Counted from the stretch's first letter, positions 8,877 through 18,470 are shown. The stretch: DNA of 64,000 bases from Clostridiales bacterium (GCA_009911365.1 QXXF01000009.1:1-64000); one strand, 5' to 3'. Made by a program: numbers and translations. Notes: a model not told the origin generated them from the letters alone.

Positions 8877-9755
8877 TTAATTCCTTTCTATACCCGTCTC
8901 GCCTTTTATTTCTTTTACTGCCTCCAACCTCCTCTGTACCACAATATCTTCGCAATTTTCCCTCCCGATCCAAACATGGTGGCCTTCGGCTTTTGGCACC
9001 ACATAGGAGGCGCACGGTCCACAACTACACGCATAATCACCTAAATCAAAGGCTGACGCATTATCTCTCATTTGGTAACGAACAACGCATGCGAACCGGT
9101 TAAATGAATTATAGCGCAGTGCCTGCACAGGGCATTTTTTCACACAGACTCCACATTTTCCTTCCCGTTTATAAAGGCAATTTTCTTGGTCTGGCCTCGG
9201 TGTGGCTGTGATTTTTTCTGAGAATACGATAGTGCCCAGTCGTCCAGCACACCCCATTGGCGTAATAATGATTCTATTTATACCAAACGTTCCAATGCCA
9301 GCAATATACGCAGAAGTCTTGTGCGGCCATTTTGTGGTCAGTTGAACATGATCGTAGTTTTCTGTCACAGGCTCGCTAACCGCCTTAACTCCCATCTCCG
9401 CCAAGGCCTTTATTACCTGATCCATGATTTTCCCAATCAATAGATTTAACTCATAATAAGCCAGGCTCCACTCCCTGTTACTCATTTCTTCTCGATATCT
9501 CGCATATTTGACTGGTGATACATCAAATGGAACAAAAAATGATACGACAGTCTGCGCCTCAGGCAGTAGATCAATTGGCCGGAGCACATCATATCCTATA
9601 ATGCCACTGGCTTTAGTATAAAGCTCATCATGGGCGGACGCAAATCCAATTACTGGCTCTCTATATTTTGTAATTGTCCCCGAAGCATTCGCAACCTCAA
9701 TGCCTTCATTGATTACTTCAATAATTTTGTCTCTAATTTGTTCTTTTGTATACAT
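8877..9755 (-). CDS. QueG-like [4Fe-4S] ferredoxin-fold protein
   Basis: The 292 aa product resembles the epoxyqueuosine reductase/reductive dehalogenase-like superfamily. Its N-terminal part contains AQTVVSFFVPFDVS and AYIAGIGTFGINR. Its C-terminal part has iron-sulfur ligands in CLYKREGKCGVCVKKCPVQAL (split over two motifs) and ACSCGPCAS. Many such proteins in Clostridia are stand-alone redox proteins and not true tRNA enzymes, so I do not assign queG. It heads the electron-transfer operon and ends 2 bases before the NuoE-F start, which suggests it passes electrons to or from that module. Confidence 0.7.
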   Translation of the reverse strand: MYTKEQIRDKIIEVINEGIEVANASGTITKYREPVIGFASAHDELYTKASGIIGYDVLRPIDLLPEAQTVVSFFVPFDVSPVKYARYREEMSNREWSLAYYELNLLIGKIMDQVIKALAEMGVKAVSEPVTENYDHVQLTTKWPHKTSAYIAGIGTFGINRIIITPMGCAGRLGTIVFSEKITATPRPDQENCLYKREGKCGVCVKKCPVQALRYNSFNRFACVVRYQMRDNASAFDLGDYACSCGPCASYVVPKAEGHHVWIGRENCEDIVVQRRLEAVKEIKGETGIERN

Positions 9756-10063
9756 ATTTTACCTTTTCATCTCCTTTTCAGTCATATTCATTTCCATTGA
9801 TGAGGGTATTTGCCTGGCTATTAATTACACACATTCCACTTTGTAATATGCTTATCCGCATGTAATATACGCGTTCTTGCATAGCCTTACTATCTTTCTT
9901 TAAAGATTTAGATTCGTCTATCGATGCATTCCCATTATAATCGCTAAATCCCTGCGTTTCTTCAAGGAGCGCAAACACATGGTATCAAACTTGCTTGTTA
10001 AGACTATAATAACTGTTTGATGAATCCAAATTTATCATCACTAATTGGAAAGGAGCTTTCATT
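9756..10063. other. Divergent intergenic region with a doubtful small frame
   Basis: This separates the minus-strand electron-transfer operon from a plus-strand gene. A minus-strand frame at 9778-9978 (66 codons, ending in NTLINGNEYD) has no ribosome site and no recognisable domain. TATAAT at 10005-10010 lies 54 bases before the plus-strand ATG at 10064 and may be its -10 box, but the -35 is poor. Confidence 0.3.
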
Positions 10064-10540
10064 ATGTATCACAAAAAAGGTTCATTACATCTTTCTCGCA
10101 ATGCGGTATTAGCTGTAATAGTTATGCTTGTCATTGTTATTATTGTCTTGATCACAAATCTTGGCGATAAACATCTTCGCTTTTTAAAAGCGGATAACAT
10201 CACCACTATTACTATCACGGATGAAATATCCGGTCAAACGATACAAGCGTCTGATTCAAATGATATTTTTATGATAGTCCAAGCATTAAGAGAGGTCACG
10301 ACTTATGCCAATGTGCGTTCCAAGGATGCTTTAGGAGGCCAGTTAATCTTTACGATGCGCTATGCTGATAGCCGCAAACGCAATGTCATCCTGGCGGATC
10401 CAAACAGGACTTCAAAGACAAACATACCATCTTCATCTAGTCCTACTGATAAAGCTGTCATTCAGATCAATAATCGTTGGTATAAAACGAATAGCAAAAC
10501 AGTAAGCCTTCTATATCAAACCTATGAAGGAACGTATTGA
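10064..10540 (+). CDS. Membrane-anchored protein of unknown function
   Basis: The 158 aa product has a positive N terminus and one membrane segment (residues 13-32, AVLAVIVMLVIVIIVLI). An extracellular-side domain of beta character follows, with motifs such as ITITDEISGQTI and QLIFTMRYADS. The C-terminal WYKTNSK...LLYQTYEG is typical of small Firmicutes DUF5301-like proteins, but I cannot assign a family firmly. The ATG at 10064 follows AAAGGAG by 9 bases. It is a single-gene unit closed by the terminator at 10556-10591 and convergent with the symporter operon. Confidence 0.7.
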   Translation: MYHKKGSLHLSRNAVLAVIVMLVIVIIVLITNLGDKHLRFLKADNITTITITDEISGQTIQASDSNDIFMIVQALREVTTYANVRSKDALGGQLIFTMRYADSRKRNVILADPNRTSKTNIPSSSSPTDKAVIQINNRWYKTNSKTVSLLYQTYEGTY

Positions 10541-10555
10541 TTGTTTTAGCGCAAA

Positions 10556-10591
10556 GAAAGCTCCTTGGCAATCATTGCACGAGGAGCTTTC
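10556..10591. terminator. Terminator between convergent genes
   Basis: GAAAGCTCCT (10556-10565) pairs perfectly with AGGAGCTTTC (10582-10591), followed by a short T run on the plus strand. It serves the 10064 gene and probably also the minus-strand symporter operon ending at 10617. Confidence 0.65.
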
Positions 10592-10616
10592 GCTTTATGA
10601 TTCCCATAGTAGTGAA

Positions 10617-10817
10617 TTACTTCAAAAACTTTATGCGCCTTGGTTGGTTTTTCTTTAATACCTCTTCTTTATATCGTTTAAAATGCGTTGCTGAGGCGAT
10701 AATAAGAAATGTAGCTCCAATAATCACATAGAAGGCATCCAGCACGTTCAAATATGCGACTAAGCCGAAAAAGCCTATGATTCCATAAACGATAAAGAGC
10801 ATTAAGTCTTTTTTCAT
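10617..10817 (-). CDS. Small two-helix membrane protein next to a symporter
   Basis: The 66 aa product has two hydrophobic segments (about residues 5-24 and 28-44) and a very basic tail (HFKRYKEEVLKKNQPRRIKF). That is consistent with a hairpin in the membrane with both ends inside. The ATG at 10817 follows GGAGG by 5 bases, and the GGAGG overlaps the end of the symporter gene, so they are co-transcribed. Small partners are known for some SSS carriers (for example YhdT beside PanF), but this sequence is not clearly one of those. Confidence 0.65.
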   Translation of the reverse strand: MKKDLMLFIVYGIIGFFGLVAYLNVLDAFYVIIGATFLIIASATHFKRYKEEVLKKNQPRRIKFLK

Positions 10818-10828
10818 TGCAGCCTCCG

Positions 10829-12325
10829 TCAATCTGTCCTTTTCTGCCTCATCAGCACCATGTCCTCATCAGCATTTTCCGGCTTCTTGAAGCAAAGCGA
10901 CACAACAATCATAATAACCGTTGTAATCAAGGTAATTGGAATCGCATCAAAATTGGATGGCACTACATAGTCTGGCATAAGGGCCGTTCGCAATGATAGC
11001 TTGTCCCAAAGAATAACTAAAATCGTTCCAGAAACAATGGAAGAAATCACTCCTTCTTTTGTTAACCGAGGCCATAGCACACAAGCAAATAACGCTGGTG
11101 TAAAGGCCGCACCCATGCCATTGTACGCATAAATGACTAGATCCCATGCGGATCCTCCACCGATTCCCATCCAAACGGCAACTGCCATAATTGGAAACAG
11201 CATTAGTTTTGAAAGCATGACCCGCCGTTCTTCGCTAACACCTTCGCCCTTTTTCAACCATTGGAAATAAATACTGTTTACTAGTTCTCCAGAAACAATC
11301 AACATCATCGCTGCTGCCGTTGACATAATGGCAGCAATTACACCGCACATCATGACTCCACCAATAATCGGCCCCATAAATTCATTCACAATGTAATAGA
11401 TGGAGTTTTCTGGATCTTCTAAAATACCAAAATACCCCAATGCGATCGCCCCCATCAGAAACGCACAATATGTAGCAATCACATCCATAAATCCAGCGAC
11501 TGTTACCGCTCGCCTTACATATCCTCTGCCCGTGTCTTTCAAAGATAACATTCTAGTCATGATATGTGGCTGTCCCCAAGCCGGAAGACAAATCGCAAAC
11601 ATACCTACGACAGTAATAATCTGCTGAGCAAGGCTTCCACCACCTGTCCAATCAAACAAAGCCGGATTTAAATCTGCCGCATTTCCCATAACGATATTCC
11701 AACCACCTGCGCGGACAATCGCAATGACAGGTACAAAAACTAACGTGATCATCATTAAGATTCCCTGCACAGTGTTTGCTTTAGCCACACCCATATAGCC
11801 GCCAGTAAAGGTATACAATAGAATCAGCGCACCGCTAATCGCTACAGCCGGCCCAATCCCCACGTTTAAAACTTCTGCCAATACTTTTCCCTCAGCTACT
11901 AGTTGTGACGACATATAAGCTGTCGTAAAAAAGATGATGTTAATTGCTGCGACAACTCGCAATGTTGGTCCTTTAGCACCTGTGCGCGCAATCAATATCT
12001 CAGAAAATGTCAAACAGTCATACTTTGCCCCCAAAGCCCGAATTCTTTTCGCAAACAATGTCCAGTTCAAAATTGGTGTCAAAACGCATCCCCAGCCACT
12101 CCAGCAAGTCGCAATACCTGTTGTCGCCGCTTGTCCTGGATAGCCAATGGTCCACCAACCACTCATGCTACTAGCGCGATCACTGACACTAGCAATAAAC
12201 CACGGGACCTTCCTTTCTGCCATTAAGTAACTACCAGCGTTTTTCTTAGCTTCTCTCATGGACCGTAAACCAATTCCAATATAAACCAAAAAACTCGCTA
12301 GTATGGTCCAAATCATTGGGTTCAT
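10829..12325 (-). CDS. Sodium:solute symporter family (SSS) permease, PutP-like
   Basis: This 498 aa protein has about 13 hydrophobic segments. It carries the SSS region that in PutP binds sodium and substrate (SVSDRASSMSGWWTIGYPGQ), with NWTLFAKRIRALG following as in proline carriers. Further family marks are YTFTGGYMGVAKANTVQG and IMSTAAAMMLIVSGELVNS. The substrate is probably an amino acid or other carboxylate, but this cannot be fixed from sequence. It lies between a 30-residue (12394-12486) and a 66-residue membrane protein, and the unit starts at a consensus sigma-54 promoter. Confidence 0.9.
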   Translation of the reverse strand: MNPMIWTILASFLVYIGIGLRSMREAKKNAGSYLMAERKVPWFIASVSDRASSMSGWWTIGYPGQAATTGIATCWSGWGCVLTPILNWTLFAKRIRALGAKYDCLTFSEILIARTGAKGPTLRVVAAINIIFFTTAYMSSQLVAEGKVLAEVLNVGIGPAVAISGALILLYTFTGGYMGVAKANTVQGILMMITLVFVPVIAIVRAGGWNIVMGNAADLNPALFDWTGGGSLAQQIITVVGMFAICLPAWGQPHIMTRMLSLKDTGRGYVRRAVTVAGFMDVIATYCAFLMGAIALGYFGILEDPENSIYYIVNEFMGPIIGGVMMCGVIAAIMSTAAAMMLIVSGELVNSIYFQWLKKGEGVSEERRVMLSKLMLFPIMAVAVWMGIGGGSAWDLVIYAYNGMGAAFTPALFACVLWPRLTKEGVISSIVSGTILVILWDKLSLRTALMPDYVVPSNFDAIPITLITTVIMIVVSLCFKKPENADEDMVLMRQKRTD

Positions 12326-12393
12326 TAATAAAATCCTCCTAACTATAAAATCTGACTTTCAATTCAAAATTTTCGTTTCTCGCTGCTGCGGGC

Positions 12394-12486
12394 TTAATAA
12401 AATTTCCATACCCAGATCAGAAAGATTCCGTATGCTACTAAGGGTGCTAAAACTCCGCAGACTAATGTTCCTATTGGCATTATCAT
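12394..12486 (-). CDS. 30-residue membrane micro-protein, candidate symporter accessory
   Basis: A frame of 30 codons follows a strong GGAGG site 6-7 bases upstream. It reads MIMPIGTLVCGVLAPLVAYG and continues to a WVWKFY end. It is one hydrophobic helix that fills nearly the whole peptide. It is the first gene after the sigma-54 promoter (12524-12540) and precedes the SSS permease by 68 bases. Very short single-helix 'symporter small accessory' peptides have been described next to SSS genes, and this fits by position and build. The assignment is inference. Confidence 0.68.
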   Translation of the reverse strand: MIMPIGTLVCGVLAPLVAYGIFLIWVWKFY

Positions 12487-12523
12487 GTTTTCACCTCCTA
12501 CTTGTAATTTTAATATAAATAAT

Positions 12524-12540
12524 TGCAAAGGACGTGCCAA
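12524..12540 (-). promoter_or_regulatory. Sigma-54 (-24/-12) promoter of the symporter operon
   Basis: The minus strand reads TTGGCACGTCCTTTGCA, a full consensus match. It lies 38 bases before the micro-protein start. It uses the same sigma factor as the 3349-3365 promoter, so both units may answer to the same activator. Confidence 0.87.
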
Positions 12541-12956
12541 CTTTTATAGCTTGTTCCGAATATTCTCGTTAGTCTGACTACTGTCCCTAAATATACTGAA
12601 TTTCAACAAATATCAACCGTTGCTCGACAAACGATATGTTTTCTATTCTTTCCTCCTTTTGCAAAAACATTCTTTTACGCATAAAAACTATCTTCTTTTG
12701 CATAATTAGCGCTCTAAGTCGAGAGAATCAAAAATAATCGCAGAAAATTCAAACCCGCCCTGATGACTATGAGCAAAACGCCGGCCGCCTTGATGGGAAA
12801 AATTCTAAAGACACCAGGATGGGATCATCCAAAAAGAGGTTTACCCTTCACTCCTTTCCCGCAGCTTCTCCACGATTTCCATATGCCTTTTCTCAGAAAT
12901 CGCTCCGCATTTGAGATTTGACGCATCACTCAACCTCATTTCTTCCCTTTTCAGCC
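12541..12956. other. Regulatory/intergenic stretch upstream of the symporter operon
   Basis: No certain gene. The part near 12600-12720 holds repeated TTTTGCATAA/TTTTGCAAAAAC-like words and an imperfect inverted repeat around AACAAATATC...GATATGTTT, which could be activator sites for the sigma-54 promoter. A 32-codon minus-strand frame near 12842-12940 (MRLSDASNLKCGAISEKRH) has only a moderate ribosome site and no recognisable family. Confidence 0.35.
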
Positions 12957-12997
12957 GAAAAAAAGAAAGGGTTCCCTCTTTTAGAGAGATCCCTTTC
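12957..12997 (-). terminator. Rho-independent terminator of the hybrid kinase gene
   Basis: On the minus strand GAAAGGGATCTCTCT and AGAGGGAACCCTTTC form a long stem with one or two mismatches, followed at once by T7. It lies 15 bases past the stop of the 13012-16179 gene. Confidence 0.9.
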
Positions 12998-13011
12998 CAT
13001 TACTTCCTATT

Positions 13012-16000
13012 CTACTCTTCCTGCTGTTTTCCCAACACTCCATCCAAGGTTTCGATCAAAATCTGAATATCAATCGGCTTGGCAATATGTCCATTCATAC
13101 CGCAACGCAACGCTTCCTGCTTATCCTCTTCAAACGCATTGGCAGTCATAGCGAACATTGGGATGGATGCCAGTGTTTTGTCACTCAGGCCTCTGATCGC
13201 CTTTGCCGCCTCGTAACCATTCATTTCCGGCATCTGGATATCCATCAGTACCAACTGGTAATCTCCTGGTTTGGAGTTGCTCAGCTTCTCCACGGCAACC
13301 TTACCGTTTTCTGCCACATCTACAGAAAATCCTGCTTCTTCCAAAATCGCTGTGGCAATTTCCTGATTCAGGATGTTATCTTCTGTCAACAAGATACGCC
13401 CCGTGTAAAGGCTCTCCTTGGTCTCGCTGATCTTCTTGCTGGTCTTATCCGTGTGCACGATGGAGTTCAGACAGCCGTATAATTCCGACAAGAACAGCGG
13501 CTTACTGCAAAACGCTGTCACTCCTGCGTCTCTGGCTTCTTCTTCGATGTCTGACCAGTCGTATGCAGTGAGCACGATGATCGGCACGTCCTTTCCTGTC
13601 TCCTGCCGGATCCTGCGAGCCACTTCCACGCCGTTCATATCAGGCAGCAGCCAATCGATAATGTACACAAAATATTGATCATCCCGCATGATCGATTGAC
13701 GGGTACGCAGAACAGCTTCTTTTCCTGACAAAGTCCACTCTGCCCGCAGTCCGATTTGCTGGAGCATATAGGACACGCTGTCACAGCTATTGAAATCATC
13801 ATCGACCACTAATGCCCGGAGACCTTTTAATTCTGGAATCGTCTGCGGTTCCCGTTTTTCAGAGTGTAGGCGCAGCGTCAGATAAACGATGCACTCTGTG
13901 CCCACGCCCTGCTTACTCCTCACTTCAATGGTGCCGTTCATCATATCTACGATGTTTTTGGTGATCGCCATTCCAAGTCCAGTCCCCTGGATACCACTGA
14001 CCGTGGAATTGCGCTCCCTTTCAAAAGGCTCGAAAATATGAGCCACAAACTCTTCGCCCATGCCAATCCCTGTATCTTTGATATGGAATTCATAATTGGC
14101 AAAGCCCGATGGCGCACCAGACCGTTCAATGACTTTCAAGCTGACCATACCGCCCGCGCCTGTATATTTGATAGCATTGTTCAGCAGGTTCAGGAGGACC
14201 TGGTTCAGTCTCAGACTGTCGCAGCAGATATCTTCATTTTGAATGTTGACCGCATCCATGTATAGATCCAACTGCTTGGAGTGAATATCCGCCTGAATAA
14301 TATTGCGCAGTCCATGCAGGATATCAGGCAAACCGCAAGGCTGTTCGTCCAAATGGATCTTCCCGCTTTCAATGCGGCTCATGTCCAGTACATCGTTGAT
14401 CAGGCTCAGCAAATGATTGCTGGAAGTCATGATCTTTTTTAGATATTCTTCCACCTGTTCCCTACGTTCGATATGAGTCATAGCCAAGGTGGTAAACCCA
14501 ATGATCGCATTCATCGGCGTACGGATATCGTGAGACATGTTAGACAAGAAGGTTGTCTTCGCCTTGTTCGCTCTGTTGGCTTGGGACAAAGCATCCTCCA
14601 GCAGTGCCTTTTTCTTCATCTCGCTGCGAGTCTCTTCGTCTACACTGCAAATGCCCACTACAATGCCGCGGACTTCGTTCCATTCTCCCGCCTTTACGAT
14701 CTTCATCTGAAAATACCGCGTTTCACCACAACAAGTAGTGCGGTAATTCAGCTGGCACATATCCTTTTCTAACAGTTCTGTTTCTATATTTTGCCGAGAA
14801 ATGAGCTCCCGCAGCGCTTTTTGATCTTCAATATAAACGCCTGCTTCTATGTAATGTTCCATACATTCTGCCAGTGAGAAATCCCCGAAAAAAATGGACT
14901 GAAGAACATTGTTTTTGCATTCACCCAATCGCAAAAGCCGTCCCGCCCCAGTATCCAGGTCAAAGTAACAGACAAGGTTATATTCGATGCTGAGAGCATG
15001 GATCAATTCCATTTGGCGCCGTTCGCCTTCCTTGCGTTCTTCCTCCTGGCGCAGCTTTTGGGCAGTGCAGTCCAACAAATACCTCTGGTAAAACAGTTCT
15101 CCGTGTTCTTCCATTAACTTCACGTTTCCCATCAAATGAAGAACATTCCCGCCTGGCTGCCGCACGCGGTACTCCATGCTGACATTGTCTCCCACATTTT
15201 TCAAAGCACCAATACTCTCTTGCAATCTTTCTTTGTCTTCCTCTATAACAGAAGGTGCGATCAAATCAAACCCGTCTGCCATTAACTCCTCTTGGGATTC
15301 ATAACCTAAAAGGTTCAGAGCTGCCCTGTTAATGCTGAGAATCCGGGATCCATCCATTGTATGACACATCACGCCGCAGTCCATTGTGGTAAAAAGCGTC
15401 TCCAAAGTCTGATTTTTCTTGATCAGCTCTTCGGCATAGGCCCTCTCTCGGGTTATATCGATGGCTACGCCCACGGTCCCCATAACACTGCCATCCCAAT
15501 CGTACAGTGGGGATTTATAAGTGGTCAATAGGCACTCGCCTTCACCAGTCTGGATGGATTCTTCGGAAACACAGGTCTCCTTCTTTTCCATAACAATGCG
15601 CTCTGATTCGATACATGCGGGATCATCTTTTTCCACATCCCAAATATACGCATGTCCACGCCCTTGGACCTGCGTCTTTGTTTTACCCACTACTTGGCAA
15701 AAGCTATCATTCACCTTTTCGTGAATGCCATGTTTATCCTTGTACCAAATCAGATTAGGTACGCTGTTAATCGTAGCTTCTAAGTACTGGCTGGTCTCCC
15801 ATTGATCCGCCCGGGTTTTACGAGCCTGTTGCCACCGCAGGAAATGAAACTTCAGCTCTGCCTCTGACATGGGCAATGACCAGAGGTCTGCGAGCTGGGG
15901 CAAACTGTCCGTCAGACTGGCGGCCTGTTCACGATCCGCAATCAAGATAAGTTCCGCCTCTGACTTTTTCCATGTGGTTAATACCCGCACAGTCTCTGCC

Positions 16001-16179
16001 ATGTCTGCATCCTGCAGGTCAGCCAAAATCATGTCACTCTTTACTGCCAATGCCTCCTCAGGGGCATCGCTTTCCAGGAATTCATGCGTGAAATGTTCGA
16101 GGGGAGGCATTCTTTTCAGCTGTTCGAACATCTTGTGTTGGTGGCCGACGAAATAGAACCGTACATGACAATGATACAT
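13012..16179 (-). CDS. Cytosolic hybrid histidine kinase (PAS repeats, HisKA, HATPase, two receivers)
   Basis: This is a 1055 aa sensor kinase without membrane segments. The first 110 residues resemble a degenerate receiver-like domain. Two PAS domains follow (about 125-250 and 260-380), then a third sensor-like segment (400-520). The HisKA helix carries the phospho-accepting His in FLSNMSHDIRTPMNAIIGF, and the ATPase domain has LNNAIKYT, DTGIGM and GTGLGM. Two receivers end the protein; their acceptor aspartates lie in YIIDWLLPDMNG and LVLMDIQMPEMNG. No Hpt domain or output domain is attached, so phosphate must pass to a separate protein. It is a single-gene unit with its own terminator, and AGGAGAG precedes the ATG. 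Confidence 0.9.
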   Translation of the reverse strand: MYHCHVRFYFVGHQHKMFEQLKRMPPLEHFTHEFLESDAPEEALAVKSDMILADLQDADMAETVRVLTTWKKSEAELILIADREQAASLTDSLPQLADLWSLPMSEAELKFHFLRWQQARKTRADQWETSQYLEATINSVPNLIWYKDKHGIHEKVNDSFCQVVGKTKTQVQGRGHAYIWDVEKDDPACIESERIVMEKKETCVSEESIQTGEGECLLTTYKSPLYDWDGSVMGTVGVAIDITRERAYAEELIKKNQTLETLFTTMDCGVMCHTMDGSRILSINRAALNLLGYESQEELMADGFDLIAPSVIEEDKERLQESIGALKNVGDNVSMEYRVRQPGGNVLHLMGNVKLMEEHGELFYQRYLLDCTAQKLRQEEERKEGERRQMELIHALSIEYNLVCYFDLDTGAGRLLRLGECKNNVLQSIFFGDFSLAECMEHYIEAGVYIEDQKALRELISRQNIETELLEKDMCQLNYRTTCCGETRYFQMKIVKAGEWNEVRGIVVGICSVDEETRSEMKKKALLEDALSQANRANKAKTTFLSNMSHDIRTPMNAIIGFTTLAMTHIERREQVEEYLKKIMTSSNHLLSLINDVLDMSRIESGKIHLDEQPCGLPDILHGLRNIIQADIHSKQLDLYMDAVNIQNEDICCDSLRLNQVLLNLLNNAIKYTGAGGMVSLKVIERSGAPSGFANYEFHIKDTGIGMGEEFVAHIFEPFERERNSTVSGIQGTGLGMAITKNIVDMMNGTIEVRSKQGVGTECIVYLTLRLHSEKREPQTIPELKGLRALVVDDDFNSCDSVSYMLQQIGLRAEWTLSGKEAVLRTRQSIMRDDQYFVYIIDWLLPDMNGVEVARRIRQETGKDVPIIVLTAYDWSDIEEEARDAGVTAFCSKPLFLSELYGCLNSIVHTDKTSKKISETKESLYTGRILLTEDNILNQEIATAILEEAGFSVDVAENGKVAVEKLSNSKPGDYQLVLMDIQMPEMNGYEAAKAIRGLSDKTLASIPMFAMTANAFEEDKQEALRCGMNGHIAKPIDIQILIETLDGVLGKQQEE

Positions 16180-16512
16180 AAATCTCTCTCCTCTCCACAG
16201 GCTGCAATGTCTTGAAGCGGCGAGCCTGTTCTTACTGTTATTGAAAGGCTAGCTTTTGGGCTGCCTCAAAACTTTGTTAAAGGCTTTCATCTCGTAGTCG
16301 TAAAGTTACAGACTTGTTTCAGTATAACATATTTATCTGAACTATGTCACCCGCAAGTTGGGTTTATAGAAAGAAATTTCTATCTTTAATCCATAACCAT
16401 GAGGAAAAAATACAAAAACGGAAATGTATTGTATTTTGTGGAAATATATGGTATGCTAGCGGCATGATATACGACTACCGCATCAAACAACGATTTTACA
16501 GAAAGGATCCTC
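16180..16512. other. Divergent promoter region
   Basis: About 330 bases lie between the minus-strand kinase gene and a plus-strand secreted-protein remnant. No gene is seen. AT-rich stretches near 16320-16460 presumably hold promoters in both directions, but no box is clear enough to mark. Confidence 0.3.
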
Positions 16513-17691
16513 ATGTTAGAACTTTTTAAAAGACAGCGAATCACGCGGCGCATTGTTTTTGCGATGCTACTCACCCTTACCGCATGGCTTCTGCCCGCAG
16601 GCGCATGGAGAACAAACGCAGCTATCATGCCCCAGGGGCCAAGGATTTCTGAGGACGACAACTCCACTACCTGTGACTGTGTGTTTTTCGGGCATTACCC
16701 GCAGACTGCCGATGGCAAGGGCGGCTTTCAAACAGAGCCCATCAAATGGCGGGTATTATCCGCAAATGGAAGCGAAGCATTCCTAATTATCCGATAAAAA
16801 CCTGGACGCAAAGGTATACAACGAAAGCGATGACGTCCGCGCCGCTATCACATGGGAAGGCTCCTCAGTCAGACGCTGGCTCAACGGCACAGGCTCTGAT
16901 GATTTTCTAGGGACAGCCTTCACCAACGCTGAACAAGAGGCGCTCATCGAAAAAACCATCCAAAATCCGGATCACCCGGAAGCGGGAACCCCAGGGGGAA
17001 ATCCGACTACTGACAAAGTCTTTTTCCTATCAGCGGACCAGGCCGCTAACCCGGACTATGGTTTTCCCGCCCTTCATTCTAGCGCAAAAGAGCGACAGTC
17101 CTTGAACACGGATTATGTAAAGAGCCAAAATATCTTCACCAGCAGCAACGAGCCGGGAATGGGCTGCTGGTGGCTCCGCTCGCCTGGGCATTTAGAGTAT
17201 ATAGCTAGATGCTCCCGCGGGGCCGGCCACAGGCAAGGCCACGGGATCAGAAACGAAAAAAGCCAAGCAATACATTACCTGTAAATCAGCCTTCACTAAA
17301 ACTTATGGCAGCAAGGCCTTTCCTCTGAACGCCAGCACTAACGGAAAAGCTAGACTGACTTACAGATCCCATGACAAGAGTCGCCCGCATAAACAGCACT
17401 GGATTCGTGACCCTGCGAGGACCGGGAAAGACCGACATCACCATCACTTTCGAAGCCACCAAGGATTACCAAGCAGCAACAAAAGATGTTACCATCACGG
17501 TGAAGCCTAAACAGGCCACACTGAAAAAGGTGACATCCAAAAAGAGAAAGACCCCGACCGCTGCCTGGAAGCGGGATCCTCACGCTACTGGCTATCGGAT
17601 TGCGGTGTCCAAAAACCGCAGCTTCAAAAAAAGCAGGAACGTTCTGCTTTATGGGGCTTACAGCAAGGCGAAAAAAGTAAAAGTAAAATAA
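16513..17691 (+). pseudogene. Secreted DUF6273/bacterial Ig-like protein gene with several frameshifts
   Basis: The start at 16513 has AAAGGATCC upstream and encodes a signal peptide (about residues 1-35, with hydrophobic IVFAMLLTLTAWLLPAGA). A DUF6273-like start follows (FFGHYPQTADGKGG, PIKWRVLS). The frame breaks near 16788 (ATTATCC where ATTTCC would keep frame) and continues as DKNLDAKVYNES, SSVRRWLNG and GCWWLRSPG, which are typical of DUF6273. A further break after 17200 and another near 17367 lead to a Big2/Ig-like repeat (RVARINSTGFVTLRG, GKTDITITFEAT) and a fibronectin-like tail. With at least three breaks the gene is dead. Confidence 0.75.
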
Positions 17692-17713
17692 CGAGCAAAG
17701 GAGTATTGCAATC

Positions 17714-18396
17714 ATGAAACAGAAAAACAAAAAAAGATGTGCCACCATGACCGCATTTCTCTTGATCCTGGTCATGTGTTTCCCTATCCTGGCGAGCGCA
17801 GACGGCACCATTGGCGTATCAAACGGCTTTAAAGAAACCATCATTCTATCCAAAATCGACAAAGAACGAGGCTATTCCTTTTATCTAGAGCAGTTCCCCG
17901 CCAACGCCAAAAAGGTCAAAGGTTCCTCCAGCAAAAAGTCAGTGGCCGCAGTGAAAGTCAATGGCCCCAGAACTTTACAATCACGCCAAAAAAAGCAGGA
18001 ACAACAAAAATCACGCTGAAAGGCAAAAAGGGCAAGAAAACCATCACCTGCAAAGGCACCATCAAAGTGGTGAAATTTCAAAAGCCTTTTAAAACTCTGA
18101 AAATAAACGGAAAGAGCCATCTTGGCGATATCACGTCCAGCATCAACACCCCGTATGTAACAACCGACAAGTCACAAGTAAAGCTGGATTTCAAAGCTGC
18201 CTCCGGGTGGAAGATCACCAGCACCACTGTGTCCACTGACACTGGCAAGCGTCAAAAGCTCAAAAGCGGAAAAACGTATTCCCTCGGGGAACGAGGCTAT
18301 CTGGCGGTTTCCATCTACATGCAGCATAAAAAGAACGGTGCCGTAGTCATGAATTCCTTCCATATTACAAATGCTCCGCTTTCCCAGGGCATGTAG
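17714..18396 (+). pseudogene. Secreted Ig-like domain protein gene with one frameshift
   Basis: A good signal peptide (MTAFLLILVMCFPILASADG) starts a product broken near 17970. Before the break the frame reads KSVAAVKVNGP. After it, in the next frame, come TITPKKAGTTKITLKGKKGK and KVVKFQKPFKTLKING. Together these form a Big2-type 'KAGTTKIT' Ig-like fold often found in clostridial cell-surface proteins. One base would restore about 227 residues. It follows the preceding remnant by 22 bases with an AAAGGAG site, so the two formed one operon, ended by the terminator at 18471-18499. Confidence 0.72.
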
Positions 18397-18470
18397 TAGC
18401 ACCCAAGAAAGAACATATCGGGATCCAGGGAACTATCGCGAAAAATCCAACACAGCCATCCCCTACCATA

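Noticed and set aside
8950-9030. TTTTGGCACC on the plus strand as another sigma-54 promoter
   Set aside because: No TTGC box at the required spacing, and it lies inside a coding region.
10560-10580. CTTGGCAATCATTGCAC as a sigma-54 promoter
   Set aside because: The gap between the -24 and -12 elements is too short, and it is part of a terminator hairpin between convergent genes.
12303-12518. Plus-strand frame of 71 codons upstream of the symporter
   Set aside because: It is antisense to the 30-residue micro-protein and the sigma-54 promoter region, and has no ribosome site.
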